The position numbers and the translations under genes are program-made. The notes under the pieces were generated by a model. It was not told the origin of the DNA, did not search any database, and saw only the letters and a list, made by a program, of their open reading frames with translations. From Flavobacteriales bacterium (GTDB lineage: Bacteria > Bacteroidota > Bacteroidia > Flavobacteriales_D > Crocinitomicaceae), in the NCBI GenBank assembly GCA_947380375.1, contig CANCQX010000006.1, positions 1 through 46,258 on the forward strand: a stretch of DNA of 46,258 nucleotides, read 5' to 3'. Below are positions 9,057-17,088 of the stretch, one piece after another (position 1 is the first letter of the stretch; every line of letters begins with the position of its first letter).

Positions 9057-9147
9057 AGTTTGTAAAATTACAAAATACTAGGTAATCTAATGGGAAACTG
9101 ACAAATATTTCGCTTCATTAACTATATTTACAAAACAAAATATAAAT

Positions 9148-10152
9148 ATGAAAATTTCAGCTTCTATATATAGTGATAAAAAAAGACCTTTACAAGTTGT
9201 AATTGACGATTTGGTTCAACATCAAGTTGAATTACTTCATGTTGATTGTAATGATGATTTATCTGTTTTTGAGGATATTAAAAATATTCGTAAATGGTGT
9301 GATTTACCAATTGATCTTCATGTTATTACAAATGATCCTGAAAAATATTTTGATTTATTAAGGTCCAATCCTGTTGAATACATAACTTTTCAGTACGAAG
9401 ATTTAAAATCACCTTTAAATATCCCTTCTGATATAACTGGAAAAAAAGGATTAGCAATTATTACACCAACTCTAGTTTCTGTTTTTGATACCTATTCAAA
9501 TTTTGATTTTATTTTAATAATGGCTACTATTCCTGGTCAAAGTGGCGGAATGTTTGATGCAGTTAATTTTTCAAAAATCAGACAATTTAGAAGTCAATTT
9601 CCTGAGAAATCGATTCATGTTGATGGTGGTGTGAATGGTGAAGTTTCCTTTATTTTAAGAAATATGGGGGTCAGTTCATCTGTTTCGGGATCTTACTTAT
9701 TTAATGCTCCAAGTATTGGACATGCATTAATGAATTTAACAAAACGAGAAGTCGAATCAGAATTTAAAATAAAAGATTTTATGATTCCTTTTGAGGAATG
9801 TCCGATTGTTAATGAAAATGATTTATCTATCCAATCCATTTTAGAGACAATTGAAACTGGAAATATGGGGTTTTGTCTAGTTGTAAATGAAGATAATGTA
9901 TTTAAAGGGTTGATTTCTAATGCAGATGTTCGGAAAGGCATGTTGAAGAATTTAAATGATTTAAATAAAATAAAAGGGGGTGATTTAATTAATAAAACAC
10001 CAAAAAGTATAAATGAAAATGACACTGTTTTTTCAATGCTAAAATTGATTAAAAACTGCTCATTTCCAATAATGTATCTTCCTGTGTTAGATAATAACGG
10101 AAAATCTTCAGGAATTGTTAATTTTGTAAATCTGATTAAAGCAGAACTATGA
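9148..10152 (+). CDS. RPE-like TIM barrel fused to a CBS domain pair
   Basis: This 334-residue fusion has a ribulose-phosphate 3-epimerase-like barrel at 1-205. It keeps the four metal/catalytic positions: His31 and Asp33 (LLHVDCND), His58 (IDLHVIT) and Asp159 (IHVDGGVN). The phosphate loop is altered to MATIPGQSGGMF. Residues about 208-334 form two CBS motifs (DFMIPFEECPIVNENDLS...GLISNADVRKGM and DLINKTPKSINENDT...IVNFVNLI), which usually bind adenine nucleotides and gate activity. The stop overlaps the DAHP synthase ATG (ATGA), so translation is coupled. CBS pairs normally sit on KdsD, another Ru5P enzyme. Epimerase activity on an unknown sugar phosphate is inferred; the domain calls are solid. 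Confidence 0.88.
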   Translation: MKISASIYSDKKRPLQVVIDDLVQHQVELLHVDCNDDLSVFEDIKNIRKWCDLPIDLHVITNDPEKYFDLLRSNPVEYITFQYEDLKSPLNIPSDITGKKGLAIITPTLVSVFDTYSNFDFILIMATIPGQSGGMFDAVNFSKIRQFRSQFPEKSIHVDGGVNGEVSFILRNMGVSSSVSGSYLFNAPSIGHALMNLTKREVESEFKIKDFMIPFEECPIVNENDLSIQSILETIETGNMGFCLVVNEDNVFKGLISNADVRKGMLKNLNDLNKIKGGDLINKTPKSINENDTVFSMLKLIKNCSFPIMYLPVLDNNGKSSGIVNFVNLIKAEL

Positions 10153-11147
10153 TAATCCATTTAAAAGACCAAATTTCAGCTATAGAAGCTGGTAAAATAG
10201 CAATTGAAAATCAAGCATTTCACATTGTTTACAATAACAAAAATGTTTTGATTACAGGATCAGGATTGAAAGAAATTCCTTTAGAATTAGAGAGTAAGGT
10301 AGATCAATTTTGGGTTTTCCCGAATGACATGCAATTATCATCTAAAAAATATCAAACTGAAAAGAGAGAAGTTCAAATCGGAAAAATTAAAATTGGTGGT
10401 ACTACAAATAACACTGTTTTAATTGGAGGTCCTTGTTCGGTTGAGTCTGAGGAACAAATTCGTGAATCTTCAGAATTATTAGTTTCTTTAGGGTTAAGTA
10501 CTTTAAGAGGAGGTTGTTATAAACCTAGAACAAGTCCTTACAGTTTTCAAGGGATGGAGTTGGAAGGTTTAAAATTGCTTTCTAAAATGAGGGGTGAGTA
10601 TGGCTTAAATGTTATTACTGAAGTTCGAGATGCTACTCAAATAGATGAAATTATTGAATATTCGGATGTTATTCAAGTTGGAGCGAAAGCGATGTATGAT
10701 CAGGGTATTTTACGTGCTTGTGCGAAAACAAATAAACCAATTTTGATTAAAAGAGGTTTTGGGTCAACATTACAAGAATTTGTTCAAGCAGCTGAATTTG
10801 TTTTATCAGGAGGTAATGAAAATGTTATTTTATGCGAAAGAGGTTTAAGAACTTTTGAAACAGGTACACGTTTTACATTGGATTTATGTGGAGTAGCTTG
10901 GTTACAAGAGTATACTAATTTACCGATAATTTTAGATCCAAGTCATGCAATGGGTTACGCTTATGGTGTTCCAAGTTTGGCTAGAGCATGTGTTGCAATG
11001 GGAATTGACGGTTTATTAATTGAAGCTCATCCAAATCCGAAAGTTGCAAAATCTGATGCTTCTCAACAATTAAATCATGCTGAATTTACAGCACTTCTTG
11101 AAACACTTCGACCAGTCGCTGAGAGCGTAGGTTATAAAATGATTTAA
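10149..11147 (+). CDS. aroF: 3-deoxy-7-phosphoheptulonate (DAHP) synthase, type I-beta
   Basis: By family this enzyme condenses phosphoenolpyruvate with erythrose 4-phosphate, the first step of the shikimate pathway. The 332-residue protein has an ~80-residue N-terminal regulatory-type segment and a barrel with GPCSVES (95-100, metal-binding Cys96), KPRTSPYSFQG (125-135), KRG (201-203), CERGLRTFE (229-237), DPSHAMG (263-269, His266) and EAHPNP (292-297). KPRT separates DAHP synthases from KDO8P synthases, which carry KANRS/T. No chorismate mutase domain is attached. It overlaps the RPE-CBS gene by 4 bases and precedes a KdsC-like phosphatase, an unusual partner, so it may serve a branch other than bulk aromatic synthesis. 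Confidence 0.9.
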   Translation: MIIHLKDQISAIEAGKIAIENQAFHIVYNNKNVLITGSGLKEIPLELESKVDQFWVFPNDMQLSSKKYQTEKREVQIGKIKIGGTTNNTVLIGGPCSVESEEQIRESSELLVSLGLSTLRGGCYKPRTSPYSFQGMELEGLKLLSKMRGEYGLNVITEVRDATQIDEIIEYSDVIQVGAKAMYDQGILRACAKTNKPILIKRGFGSTLQEFVQAAEFVLSGGNENVILCERGLRTFETGTRFTLDLCGVAWLQEYTNLPIILDPSHAMGYAYGVPSLARACVAMGIDGLLIEAHPNPKVAKSDASQQLNHAEFTALLETLRPVAESVGYKMI

Positions 11148-11180
11148 TTAAAAATTGAAAAAGAAAGTTATATAATAAGT

Positions 11181-11861
11181 ATGTTTTTAGAACAAAATAT
11201 TAAAGGTATTTGTGAAAAATACGGTGTCGATTTTTCTGATTTTTTAGGTGATTTGAATGTGGAAAATGCTTTAGAATTGTCTATTTTCGACCTAGAAGCA
11301 ATTTGCGATGAGAATAAAATAGATTTACATTCTTTATTATTTAAGCCAATGTTTAAAACAAACATTTGGAAAGCTAAAATTGCTAAAATTAAACTACTTG
11401 TCCTAGATGTTGACGGAGTAATGACAGATGGGGGAATGTATTTTACTGAAAACGGAGATCAGGTTAAAAAATACAATACCAAAGATGGAATGGCCATTAT
11501 TCATCTGACTAAAAAAAACTTTCAAGTTGCAATAATTTCTTCAGGTTTTACTGATAATATGGTAAAAAAGAGAGCTGAAATGTTGGGTATTCAAAACTGT
11601 TATGTTGGCAGAGATAACAAAATGGGTATTTTAAAACAATATTGTACAGATTTAAATATAGATCTAGAAAATGTTGCAATAATAGGTGATGACATTAATG
11701 ATTTAGAAATGATTAAAAATGTTGGTTTTTCAGCTAGTCCTTCTGATGGAATGGATGTAGTTAAAACAAATGTTGATATTATTTTAAGCAAAAAAGGGGG
11801 GGAAGGTTGTGTTAGAGAATTTATTGATTCATATCTTCTTGATAAACCATTAGAAAATTAA
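11181..11861 (+). CDS. KdsC-like HAD phosphatase with N-terminal extension
   Basis: This 226-residue phosphatase is of the C0 HAD (KdsC) type. Motif I LDVDGVMTDG carries Asp76 and Asp78; NGDQVKKYNTKDGMAI (91-106) is the KdsC substrate loop; the motif II region is IISSG; a conserved Lys147 follows; motif IV is GDDINDLEM (Asp170/171). KdsC hydrolyses KDO 8-phosphate and forms tetramers. The first ~55 residues are extra: a helical segment ending in LEAICDENKIDLHSLLF that resembles the end of an XRE-type helix-turn-helix but lacks a full one. It lies 33 bases after the DAHP synthase and 21 before the next gene. The true substrate (KDO8P, DAHP or another keto acid phosphate) is uncertain. Confidence 0.88.
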   Translation: MFLEQNIKGICEKYGVDFSDFLGDLNVENALELSIFDLEAICDENKIDLHSLLFKPMFKTNIWKAKIAKIKLLVLDVDGVMTDGGMYFTENGDQVKKYNTKDGMAIIHLTKKNFQVAIISSGFTDNMVKKRAEMLGIQNCYVGRDNKMGILKQYCTDLNIDLENVAIIGDDINDLEMIKNVGFSASPSDGMDVVKTNVDIILSKKGGEGCVREFIDSYLLDKPLEN

Positions 11862-11882
11862 CTGAAAAATATTAAAATACAG

Positions 11883-13112
11883 ATGAAAAAGATCAAGATT
11901 GGAATAGTAAGAGAAGGAAAAGTTCCGCCCGATAAACGTGTTCCACTTTCTCCAAAACAATGTAAGATTGTTCAGTTAAAATTTCCAAATGTTGAAGTAA
12001 TTGTTCAACCAAGTCCTATTCGATCTTTTTCTGATGATGAATATTTAGCTGAAGGAATACTACTAAACGAAGATTTGACAAATTGTGATATATTACTTGG
12101 TGTTAAAGAGGTTAATATAAGCGATTTAATTCCAGGAAAAAAATTTCTATTCTTTTCTCATACTATTAAAAAACAATCTTACAATAGAGCTTTACTACTA
12201 GCAATTTTAGAGAAGAAGATTCAATTAATTGATTATGAAGCTTTAAAAGATATTAATAACAAGCGAATCATCGGTTTTGGAAGGTATGCCGGAATTGTTG
12301 GTTGTTACAATGGTTTTAGAACTTTTGGGTTGAAACATAAATTGTATTCACTAAAAGAAGCTAATAAATGTGCAAATAGAGAAGAAGTTGAAAAAGAACT
12401 TAAAAAAGTAATTTTACCTTCAACAACAAAGATAGTTTTAACTGGATTTGGTAGAGTAGGGCATGGAGCTAGGGAGATTTTAGATTTACTTCCTATAACG
12501 GAAGTTTCACCTGAAGAATTTTTAAATCAAACATTCAAAACAGCTGTTTATTCGCAACTTGAAGTAGAAGACTATTATGGCAAAAAAGATGGATCAGAAT
12601 TCGATAAAAAAGAATTCTATTCTAATCCTGAAAAATTCAAGTCAACTTTTTCTAGATATTCTAAAATAGCTGATATGTATATTCCATGTCATTTTTGGAA
12701 CAATTCCTCACCTTACATTTTGACTAAAGAAGATTTAAAATCACCTGAATGTAAATTAACAGTTGTTGCTGATATTTCTTGTGATATAAACGAGCCAATT
12801 GCTTGTACTATTCGACCGAGTAAAATATCAGATCCAATATATGGATACAATGCAATTACTGAATCAGAAGATGATTTTTTAAAAGAGGGAGTTATCGCTG
12901 TAATGGCTGTAGATAATTTACCTTGTGAATTACCATTAGATGCTTCTCAAGATTTTGGAAATGAATTGATTAAAAATATATTACCTGCTCTTTTACTTGA
13001 AGATCCTGATGATATAATTGGAAGGGGAAGTGAAACTAATTTACAAGGAACATTGAATCCTCGTTTTGAATATTTAAGTGATTATGTAAATGGTGTAGTT
13101 GTTAAAAATTAG
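11883..13112 (+). CDS. Saccharopine/alanine dehydrogenase-like NAD(P) oxidoreductase
   Basis: This 409-residue enzyme belongs to the alanine dehydrogenase/PNT fold (Lys1-type saccharopine dehydrogenase group). The N-terminal domain opens with IGIVREGKVPPDKRVPLSP, the family lysine/arginine signature, and contains the KEV and FFSHTIKKQ segments. The Rossmann domain has VLTGFGRVGHGAREIL near residue 190, and the late VAVDNLPCELP segment is typical of the Lys1-like branch. These enzymes form or split the bond between an amino acid and a keto acid. In this operon an amination or reduction of a keto-acid product would fit, but that is inference. Its gaps to neighbours are 21 and 8 bases. Confidence 0.85.
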   Translation: MKKIKIGIVREGKVPPDKRVPLSPKQCKIVQLKFPNVEVIVQPSPIRSFSDDEYLAEGILLNEDLTNCDILLGVKEVNISDLIPGKKFLFFSHTIKKQSYNRALLLAILEKKIQLIDYEALKDINNKRIIGFGRYAGIVGCYNGFRTFGLKHKLYSLKEANKCANREEVEKELKKVILPSTTKIVLTGFGRVGHGAREILDLLPITEVSPEEFLNQTFKTAVYSQLEVEDYYGKKDGSEFDKKEFYSNPEKFKSTFSRYSKIADMYIPCHFWNNSSPYILTKEDLKSPECKLTVVADISCDINEPIACTIRPSKISDPIYGYNAITESEDDFLKEGVIAVMAVDNLPCELPLDASQDFGNELIKNILPALLLEDPDDIIGRGSETNLQGTLNPRFEYLSDYVNGVVVKN

Positions 13113-13120
13113 GCTGTAAA

Positions 13121-14485
13121 ATGGAATCAAAAAAAATAGTAAAAGGAAATAAGAAGACTATTCGTGGTTGGATCTTTTACGATTGGGCAAATTCTGTTTA
13201 TAATTTAGTTGTTTCTTCAGCAATTTTCCCTATTTTTTATGACACAATTACAAAACAGCGTTACGCAAAACAACTTGGGATTAACGTGGAAGACTTGAAA
13301 GAAGGTCAAACCATTTTAGTAGATTTTTTTGGCAGTAAACTTTCTTCATCCGTTTTATTTTCCTTTGTATTAGCCTCTTCCTTTTTGGTTGTAGCTTGTT
13401 TATCTCCTTTATTGTCTGGTGTTGCTGATTATACAGGGAGCAAAAAAAAGTTTTTAAAATTCTTTTGTTATTTGGGTTCAATATCTTGCATGACTTTATT
13501 TTGGTTTAATGATTTACCTATAGAATTAGGTATGTTCTCCGTTTTTTTAGCGAGCATAGGTTTTTGGAATAGTTTAGTTTTTTACAATGCATTTCTTCCT
13601 GAAATTGCTGAAATTGAAGATCATGATAAAATTTCAGCTAAAGGATTTATCATGGGTTATTTCGGGTCAATGTTATTATTGGTTCTTTGTTTGATTTGGA
13701 TGCAAGTACTTCATCAGCCTGCTAAATATTGTTTTTTATTTGTAGGTTTTTGGTGGATTGGATTTAGTCAAATAACCTATAAAGCTTTACCAAATAATGT
13801 TTACAGTAAAAAACCAAAAGTAGATAATATTTTATGGCGAGGTTTTAAAGAATTGAAATTAGTTTTTCAAGAGTTTAAAAAAACATACAGATTGAAACGT
13901 TTTTTAATCTCATTTTTCTTTTTTAATACGGGGGTTCAAACAGTAATGTTGATGGCTACAATTTTTGCGAATAAAGAAATTTCATGGCCCGAAGGAAGTG
14001 GTAATTCAGGATTAATAATTGCAATTCTATTAATACAAATAGTAGGAGCTGCTGGTGCTTTTATGATGTCTAGATTATCTGAAAAAATTGGAAATATTAA
14101 GACGTTGATTCTATCTGTAACAATTTGGGTTGGAATTTGTTTTATTGCTTATTTTGTTAAAACGCCCTTTCAATTTTATTTTTTAGCCTCAATGGTTGGC
14201 TTAGTTATGGGGGGAGTTCAAGCGATGGCACGTTCTACTTATTCAAAATTTCTCCCTGAAAACACATCAGATCATGCAAGTTATTTTTCATTTTATGATG
14301 TAACTGAAAAGTTAGGTATTGTTTTAGGTTTATTATTTTTTGGACTAATGGAGATGGTAACAGGTTCGATTCGATTTTCAATTATTTCAGTCGCTTTCTT
14401 TTTTATAGTAGGTTTAATTCTATTATTTTTCGTTCCAAAAGAAGAAGTGGAAGTTAAATTACACGAAGATTATATTCCTAAATAA
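13121..14485 (+). CDS. MFS transporter, UMF1 (Atg22-like) family
   Basis: This 454-residue inner-membrane permease has about 12 membrane segments. The N terminus IRGWIFYDWANSVYNLVVSS is the UMF1/Atg22-like hallmark, and LSPLLSGVADYTGSKKKFL is the MFS loop 2-3 signature. The substrate is unknown; Atg22 in yeast exports amino acids from the vacuole. It follows the saccharopine-dehydrogenase-like gene by 8 bases, so it may move a precursor or product of this pathway. Confidence 0.92.
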   Translation: MESKKIVKGNKKTIRGWIFYDWANSVYNLVVSSAIFPIFYDTITKQRYAKQLGINVEDLKEGQTILVDFFGSKLSSSVLFSFVLASSFLVVACLSPLLSGVADYTGSKKKFLKFFCYLGSISCMTLFWFNDLPIELGMFSVFLASIGFWNSLVFYNAFLPEIAEIEDHDKISAKGFIMGYFGSMLLLVLCLIWMQVLHQPAKYCFLFVGFWWIGFSQITYKALPNNVYSKKPKVDNILWRGFKELKLVFQEFKKTYRLKRFLISFFFFNTGVQTVMLMATIFANKEISWPEGSGNSGLIIAILLIQIVGAAGAFMMSRLSEKIGNIKTLILSVTIWVGICFIAYFVKTPFQFYFLASMVGLVMGGVQAMARSTYSKFLPENTSDHASYFSFYDVTEKLGIVLGLLFFGLMEMVTGSIRFSIISVAFFFIVGLILLFFVPKEEVEVKLHEDYIPK

Positions 14486-14487
14486 CG

Positions 14488-14607
14488 TTGAAAAAGTTAT
14501 TTGATTTAATTGTAGAAAAAACAAATGGTAGAATTACATACCATTTAATTGTCTATTTCCTAATGGTGTTATTAATTTCAATAGCTTGTTTAATTTTCCT
14601 TCATTAA
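14488..14607 (+). CDS. Possible 39-residue small membrane protein with TTG start
   Basis: Two bases after the MFS stop, a TTG opens a frame reading (M)KKLFDLIVEKTNG, then a hydrophobic stretch (about residues 20-38, YHLIVYFLMVLL onward), and stops at 14605-14607. There is no in-frame ATG before the membrane segment and an in-frame stop at 14479-14481, so TTG is the only good start. The charged head plus a single membrane helix and the tight coupling favour a real gene. No family is recognised. The alternative is a chance open frame. Confidence 0.4.
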   Translation: MKKLFDLIVEKTNGRITYHLIVYFLMVLLISIACLIFLH

Positions 14608-14616
14608 TAATTGGTG

Positions 14617-14649
14617 CAAAAAAAAGCCTCAACAATTAAGTTAAGGCTC
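14617..14649 (-). terminator. Intrinsic terminator of gcvT
   Basis: On the minus strand AGCCTTAAC (14648-14640) pairs with GTTGAGGCT (14633-14625) with one G-T wobble, followed by eight Ts (complement of the A run 14618-14625). It lies 24 bases past the gcvT stop. It also sits 3' of the plus-strand operon, but without a T run in that direction. Confidence 0.8.
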
Positions 14650-14672
14650 TAGTTGACAGTTTATATTGAAAT

Positions 14673-15755
14673 TTATTTTTTATAAAAAGGTAATTTCACT
14701 ACTTTAGCTTTCACTCCTTTATCTCGAATTTCAACAAATATCTCAGAATCTAATGCAGAATTTTCAATAGTAACATATCCTAATCCAATACCAATTTTCA
14801 TACTTGGCGACATTGTACCAGAATTTACTTTACCAATTACTGTACCTTCAGCATCAACGATAGGGTAGTCATGTCTTGGGATTCCTCTATCAATCATTTC
14901 GAAAGCAACTAATTTACGAGTAACACCTTCTTCTTTTTGTTTTTTCAAGAATTCAGAATCTGTGAAATCTTTAGTAAATTTTGTAATCCAGCCTAATCCT
15001 GCTTCTAATGGAGAAGTTGTATCATCAATATCATTTCCATATAAACAGAATCCCATTTCTAAACGCAATGTATCTCTTGCTGCTAAACCAATTGGTTTAA
15101 TGCCAAAATCTTTTCCTGCTTCAAAAACGTTATCCCAAACTTTTGCTGCATCTTCATTTTTAACATATATTTCAAAACCTCCTGAACCAGTATATCCTGT
15201 TGCAGAAATCATTACATTTTTAACACCTGCAAACGTACCATATTGAAAAGTATAATAAACCATATCTTTCAAATTAACATCTGTTAAAGATTGCATAGCT
15301 TCAGCAGCTTTGGGACCTTGAATTGCAAATAATGAATATGAATCTGATAAATTTTGCATTTCAACTCCTAAATCATTTAAACTTGAAATCCAATTCCAAT
15401 CTTTTTCAATATTAGAAGCATTTACAACTATGAAATATTCTTCTGAATTAACTTTATAAATAATTAAATCATCAACAATTCCACCTTTTCCATTTGGCAT
15501 ACATGAATATTGAGCTTTTCCATCTACCAAAACTGAAGCATCATTTGAAGAGAATTTTTGAATTAAAGCTAAAGCATTAGGTCCCTTTAATAAAAATTCA
15601 CCCATATGAGAAACATCAAACACACCAACTGCATTTCTAACAGTTTCATGTTCAGCTGTTACACCTTCATATTGAACGGGCATATTGAACCCAGCGAAAG
15701 GAACCATTTTACCACCTAACGCAATATGTTTATCTACTAATGCAATGTTTTTCAT
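14673..15755 (-). CDS. gcvT: Aminomethyltransferase, glycine cleavage T protein
   Basis: The T protein takes the aminomethyl group from the lipoyl arm of GcvH, releases ammonia and makes 5,10-methylene-tetrahydrofolate. The 360-residue protein shows the family opening [31 protein letters not shown] with the folate-site Asp, [14 protein letters not shown], and the C-terminal [17 protein letters not shown]. Length matches other GcvT proteins. It forms a single transcription unit with its own terminator; gcvH and gcvP are not in the window. Confidence 0.97.
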   Translation of the reverse strand: MKNIALVDKHIALGGKMVPFAGFNMPVQYEGVTAEHETVRNAVGVFDVSHMGEFLLKGPNALALIQKFSSNDASVLVDGKAQYSCMPNGKGGIVDDLIIYKVNSEEYFIVVNASNIEKDWNWISSLNDLGVEMQNLSDSYSLFAIQGPKAAEAMQSLTDVNLKDMVYYTFQYGTFAGVKNVMISATGYTGSGGFEIYVKNEDAAKVWDNVFEAGKDFGIKPIGLAARDTLRLEMGFCLYGNDIDDTTSPLEAGLGWITKFTKDFTDSEFLKKQKEEGVTRKLVAFEMIDRGIPRHDYPIVDAEGTVIGKVNSGTMSPSMKIGIGLGYVTIENSALDSEIFVEIRDKGVKAKVVKLPFYKK

Positions 15756-15823
15756 ATTTTTAATTTTGATATCAAATGTATGAATTTTTTTTATTTTTTA
15801 AAAAATTAATTAATGACTCAATT

Positions 15824-16926
15824 TTAAAGTATCTCTGCAACTTTTTGTCCGACTAAAGATCCAATTGCAACTCCCATTCCTCCCATTCGAACCCCCACAC
15901 TGATGTTTGGTTTAATTTGCTGAATAATAGGTTTTTTTGTCGTCCCTACACCCATAATTCCAGACCAAGTAAAGTCGATTTCCACCTTTTTATTCGGCAT
16001 AATAACATTATTCAATAAGTTTTTAAGTGAATCTTGAATTTGTTCAGTCTGACCAAAATCTGTTGTAGTTTCTCCTTCAAAATTCAGATTTCGCCCACCA
16101 CCTAATAAAATTCGATTATCTATGTTTCTGAAGTAGTAATATCCTTGTTGATAATGAAATGTGCCTTTTAAAGTTAAATTATGTATAGGTTTAGTAATTA
16201 TTACCTGGGCCCTTGCTGGTTTTACATCTTGATCTGGTAAAAATTGTTTAGCAAAACCATTTGTGCAAATTGCTACTTTAAGAGCCTTAATTTCGCCTAT
16301 TGAAGTTTCAATATGAACATTATTGTTTGTAGATTCTAATTTTTTTACTTCAATTCCAAATAAACATTTGATACCTTTTTCTGTAATTTTTTGGTGAAAT
16401 TTTTCCATCATTTTCCCCGTATTAATTTGACCTTCAAGACGGTTGTAAAAACTTGAATTTACTCCTTTAAAACTAAATTTTGAGTTTATGTCTGTATCAA
16501 TAGTATAGGTATTGCTTTCACCTGTTATCTCTTTAATTTTAGAGTTTAAATATTCAAGTTTTTCTAATGTTTTTAGATATTGATTGTTTTCAGCATTGGT
16601 AATTAAGTCCCATGAACCATTAATCTGCAGATCTAAGTATGATATTCCTATTAATTTTTTTAAATTTTGAAGACCTTTCCATCTCATTTCAACAGTATTC
16701 CATACATCTGATTCTGAAATATGTGATAGATCATCTACTAATTCTGTAGCACTTCCAAAGCATGCAAAACCAACATTTTTAGTGCTAGCTCCGGTAGGAA
16801 GGAAGCCTCTTTCTAGAATTAATACATTTGAATTTGGGTTGTTTTTTTTATTTCAAGAGCACAACTATATCCAACTATTCCTACTCCTATTATTAAAAAA
16901 TCGACATTTTCAAGATAAGTACTTCT
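15824..16926 (-). pseudogene. Decayed FAD-dependent oxidoreductase (DAO family)
   Basis: The intact 3' part (ATG-like codon at 16687 to stop at 15824) encodes the substrate and C-terminal parts of a DAO/glycine-oxidase-like flavoenzyme, ending with MGVGTTKKPIIQQIKPNISVG and GGMGVAIG. The FAD-binding N terminus lies upstream and is broken. NVDFLIIGVGIVGYSCALEIKK (GxGxxG) ends in an 8-A run (complement of Ts 16842-16849), after which the protein continues as SNVLILERGFLPTGASTKN only in another frame. Nine As would restore it. The 5' piece has no ATG and is preceded by an in-frame stop at 16927-16929. So it has lost function by at least one frameshift plus loss of the start, unless these are homopolymer sequencing errors. 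Confidence 0.82.
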
Positions 16927-17088
16927 TTACCAATAGCTTAAATGGTTTATATTTAACATAATTTTAGATTGTTTTGTGACTAATTTTAACGATATTTGTG
17001 TGTTGTTGAACTTAATTTAAAATAAGTTTATTCAAAATTAAACCAAATCTGTAACAAGTTATTCAGAATTACGTTTAAAAATAACAAT

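Noticed and set aside
10149-11147. Calling this gene KDO 8-phosphate synthase (kdsA)
   Set aside because: The substrate loop reads KPRTSPYSFQG and the CERG and EAHPNP motifs are those of type I-beta DAHP synthase; KDO8P synthase would have KANRS/T.
14962-15246. Plus-strand 94-residue frame opposite gcvT
   Set aside because: It is the antisense shadow of a well-conserved gcvT region with no start signal of its own.
15824-16687. An intact 287-residue oxidoreductase starting at the internal ATG
   Set aside because: It would lack the FAD-binding GxGxxG motif, which is present just upstream in a shifted frame; the piece is the 3' part of a broken gene.
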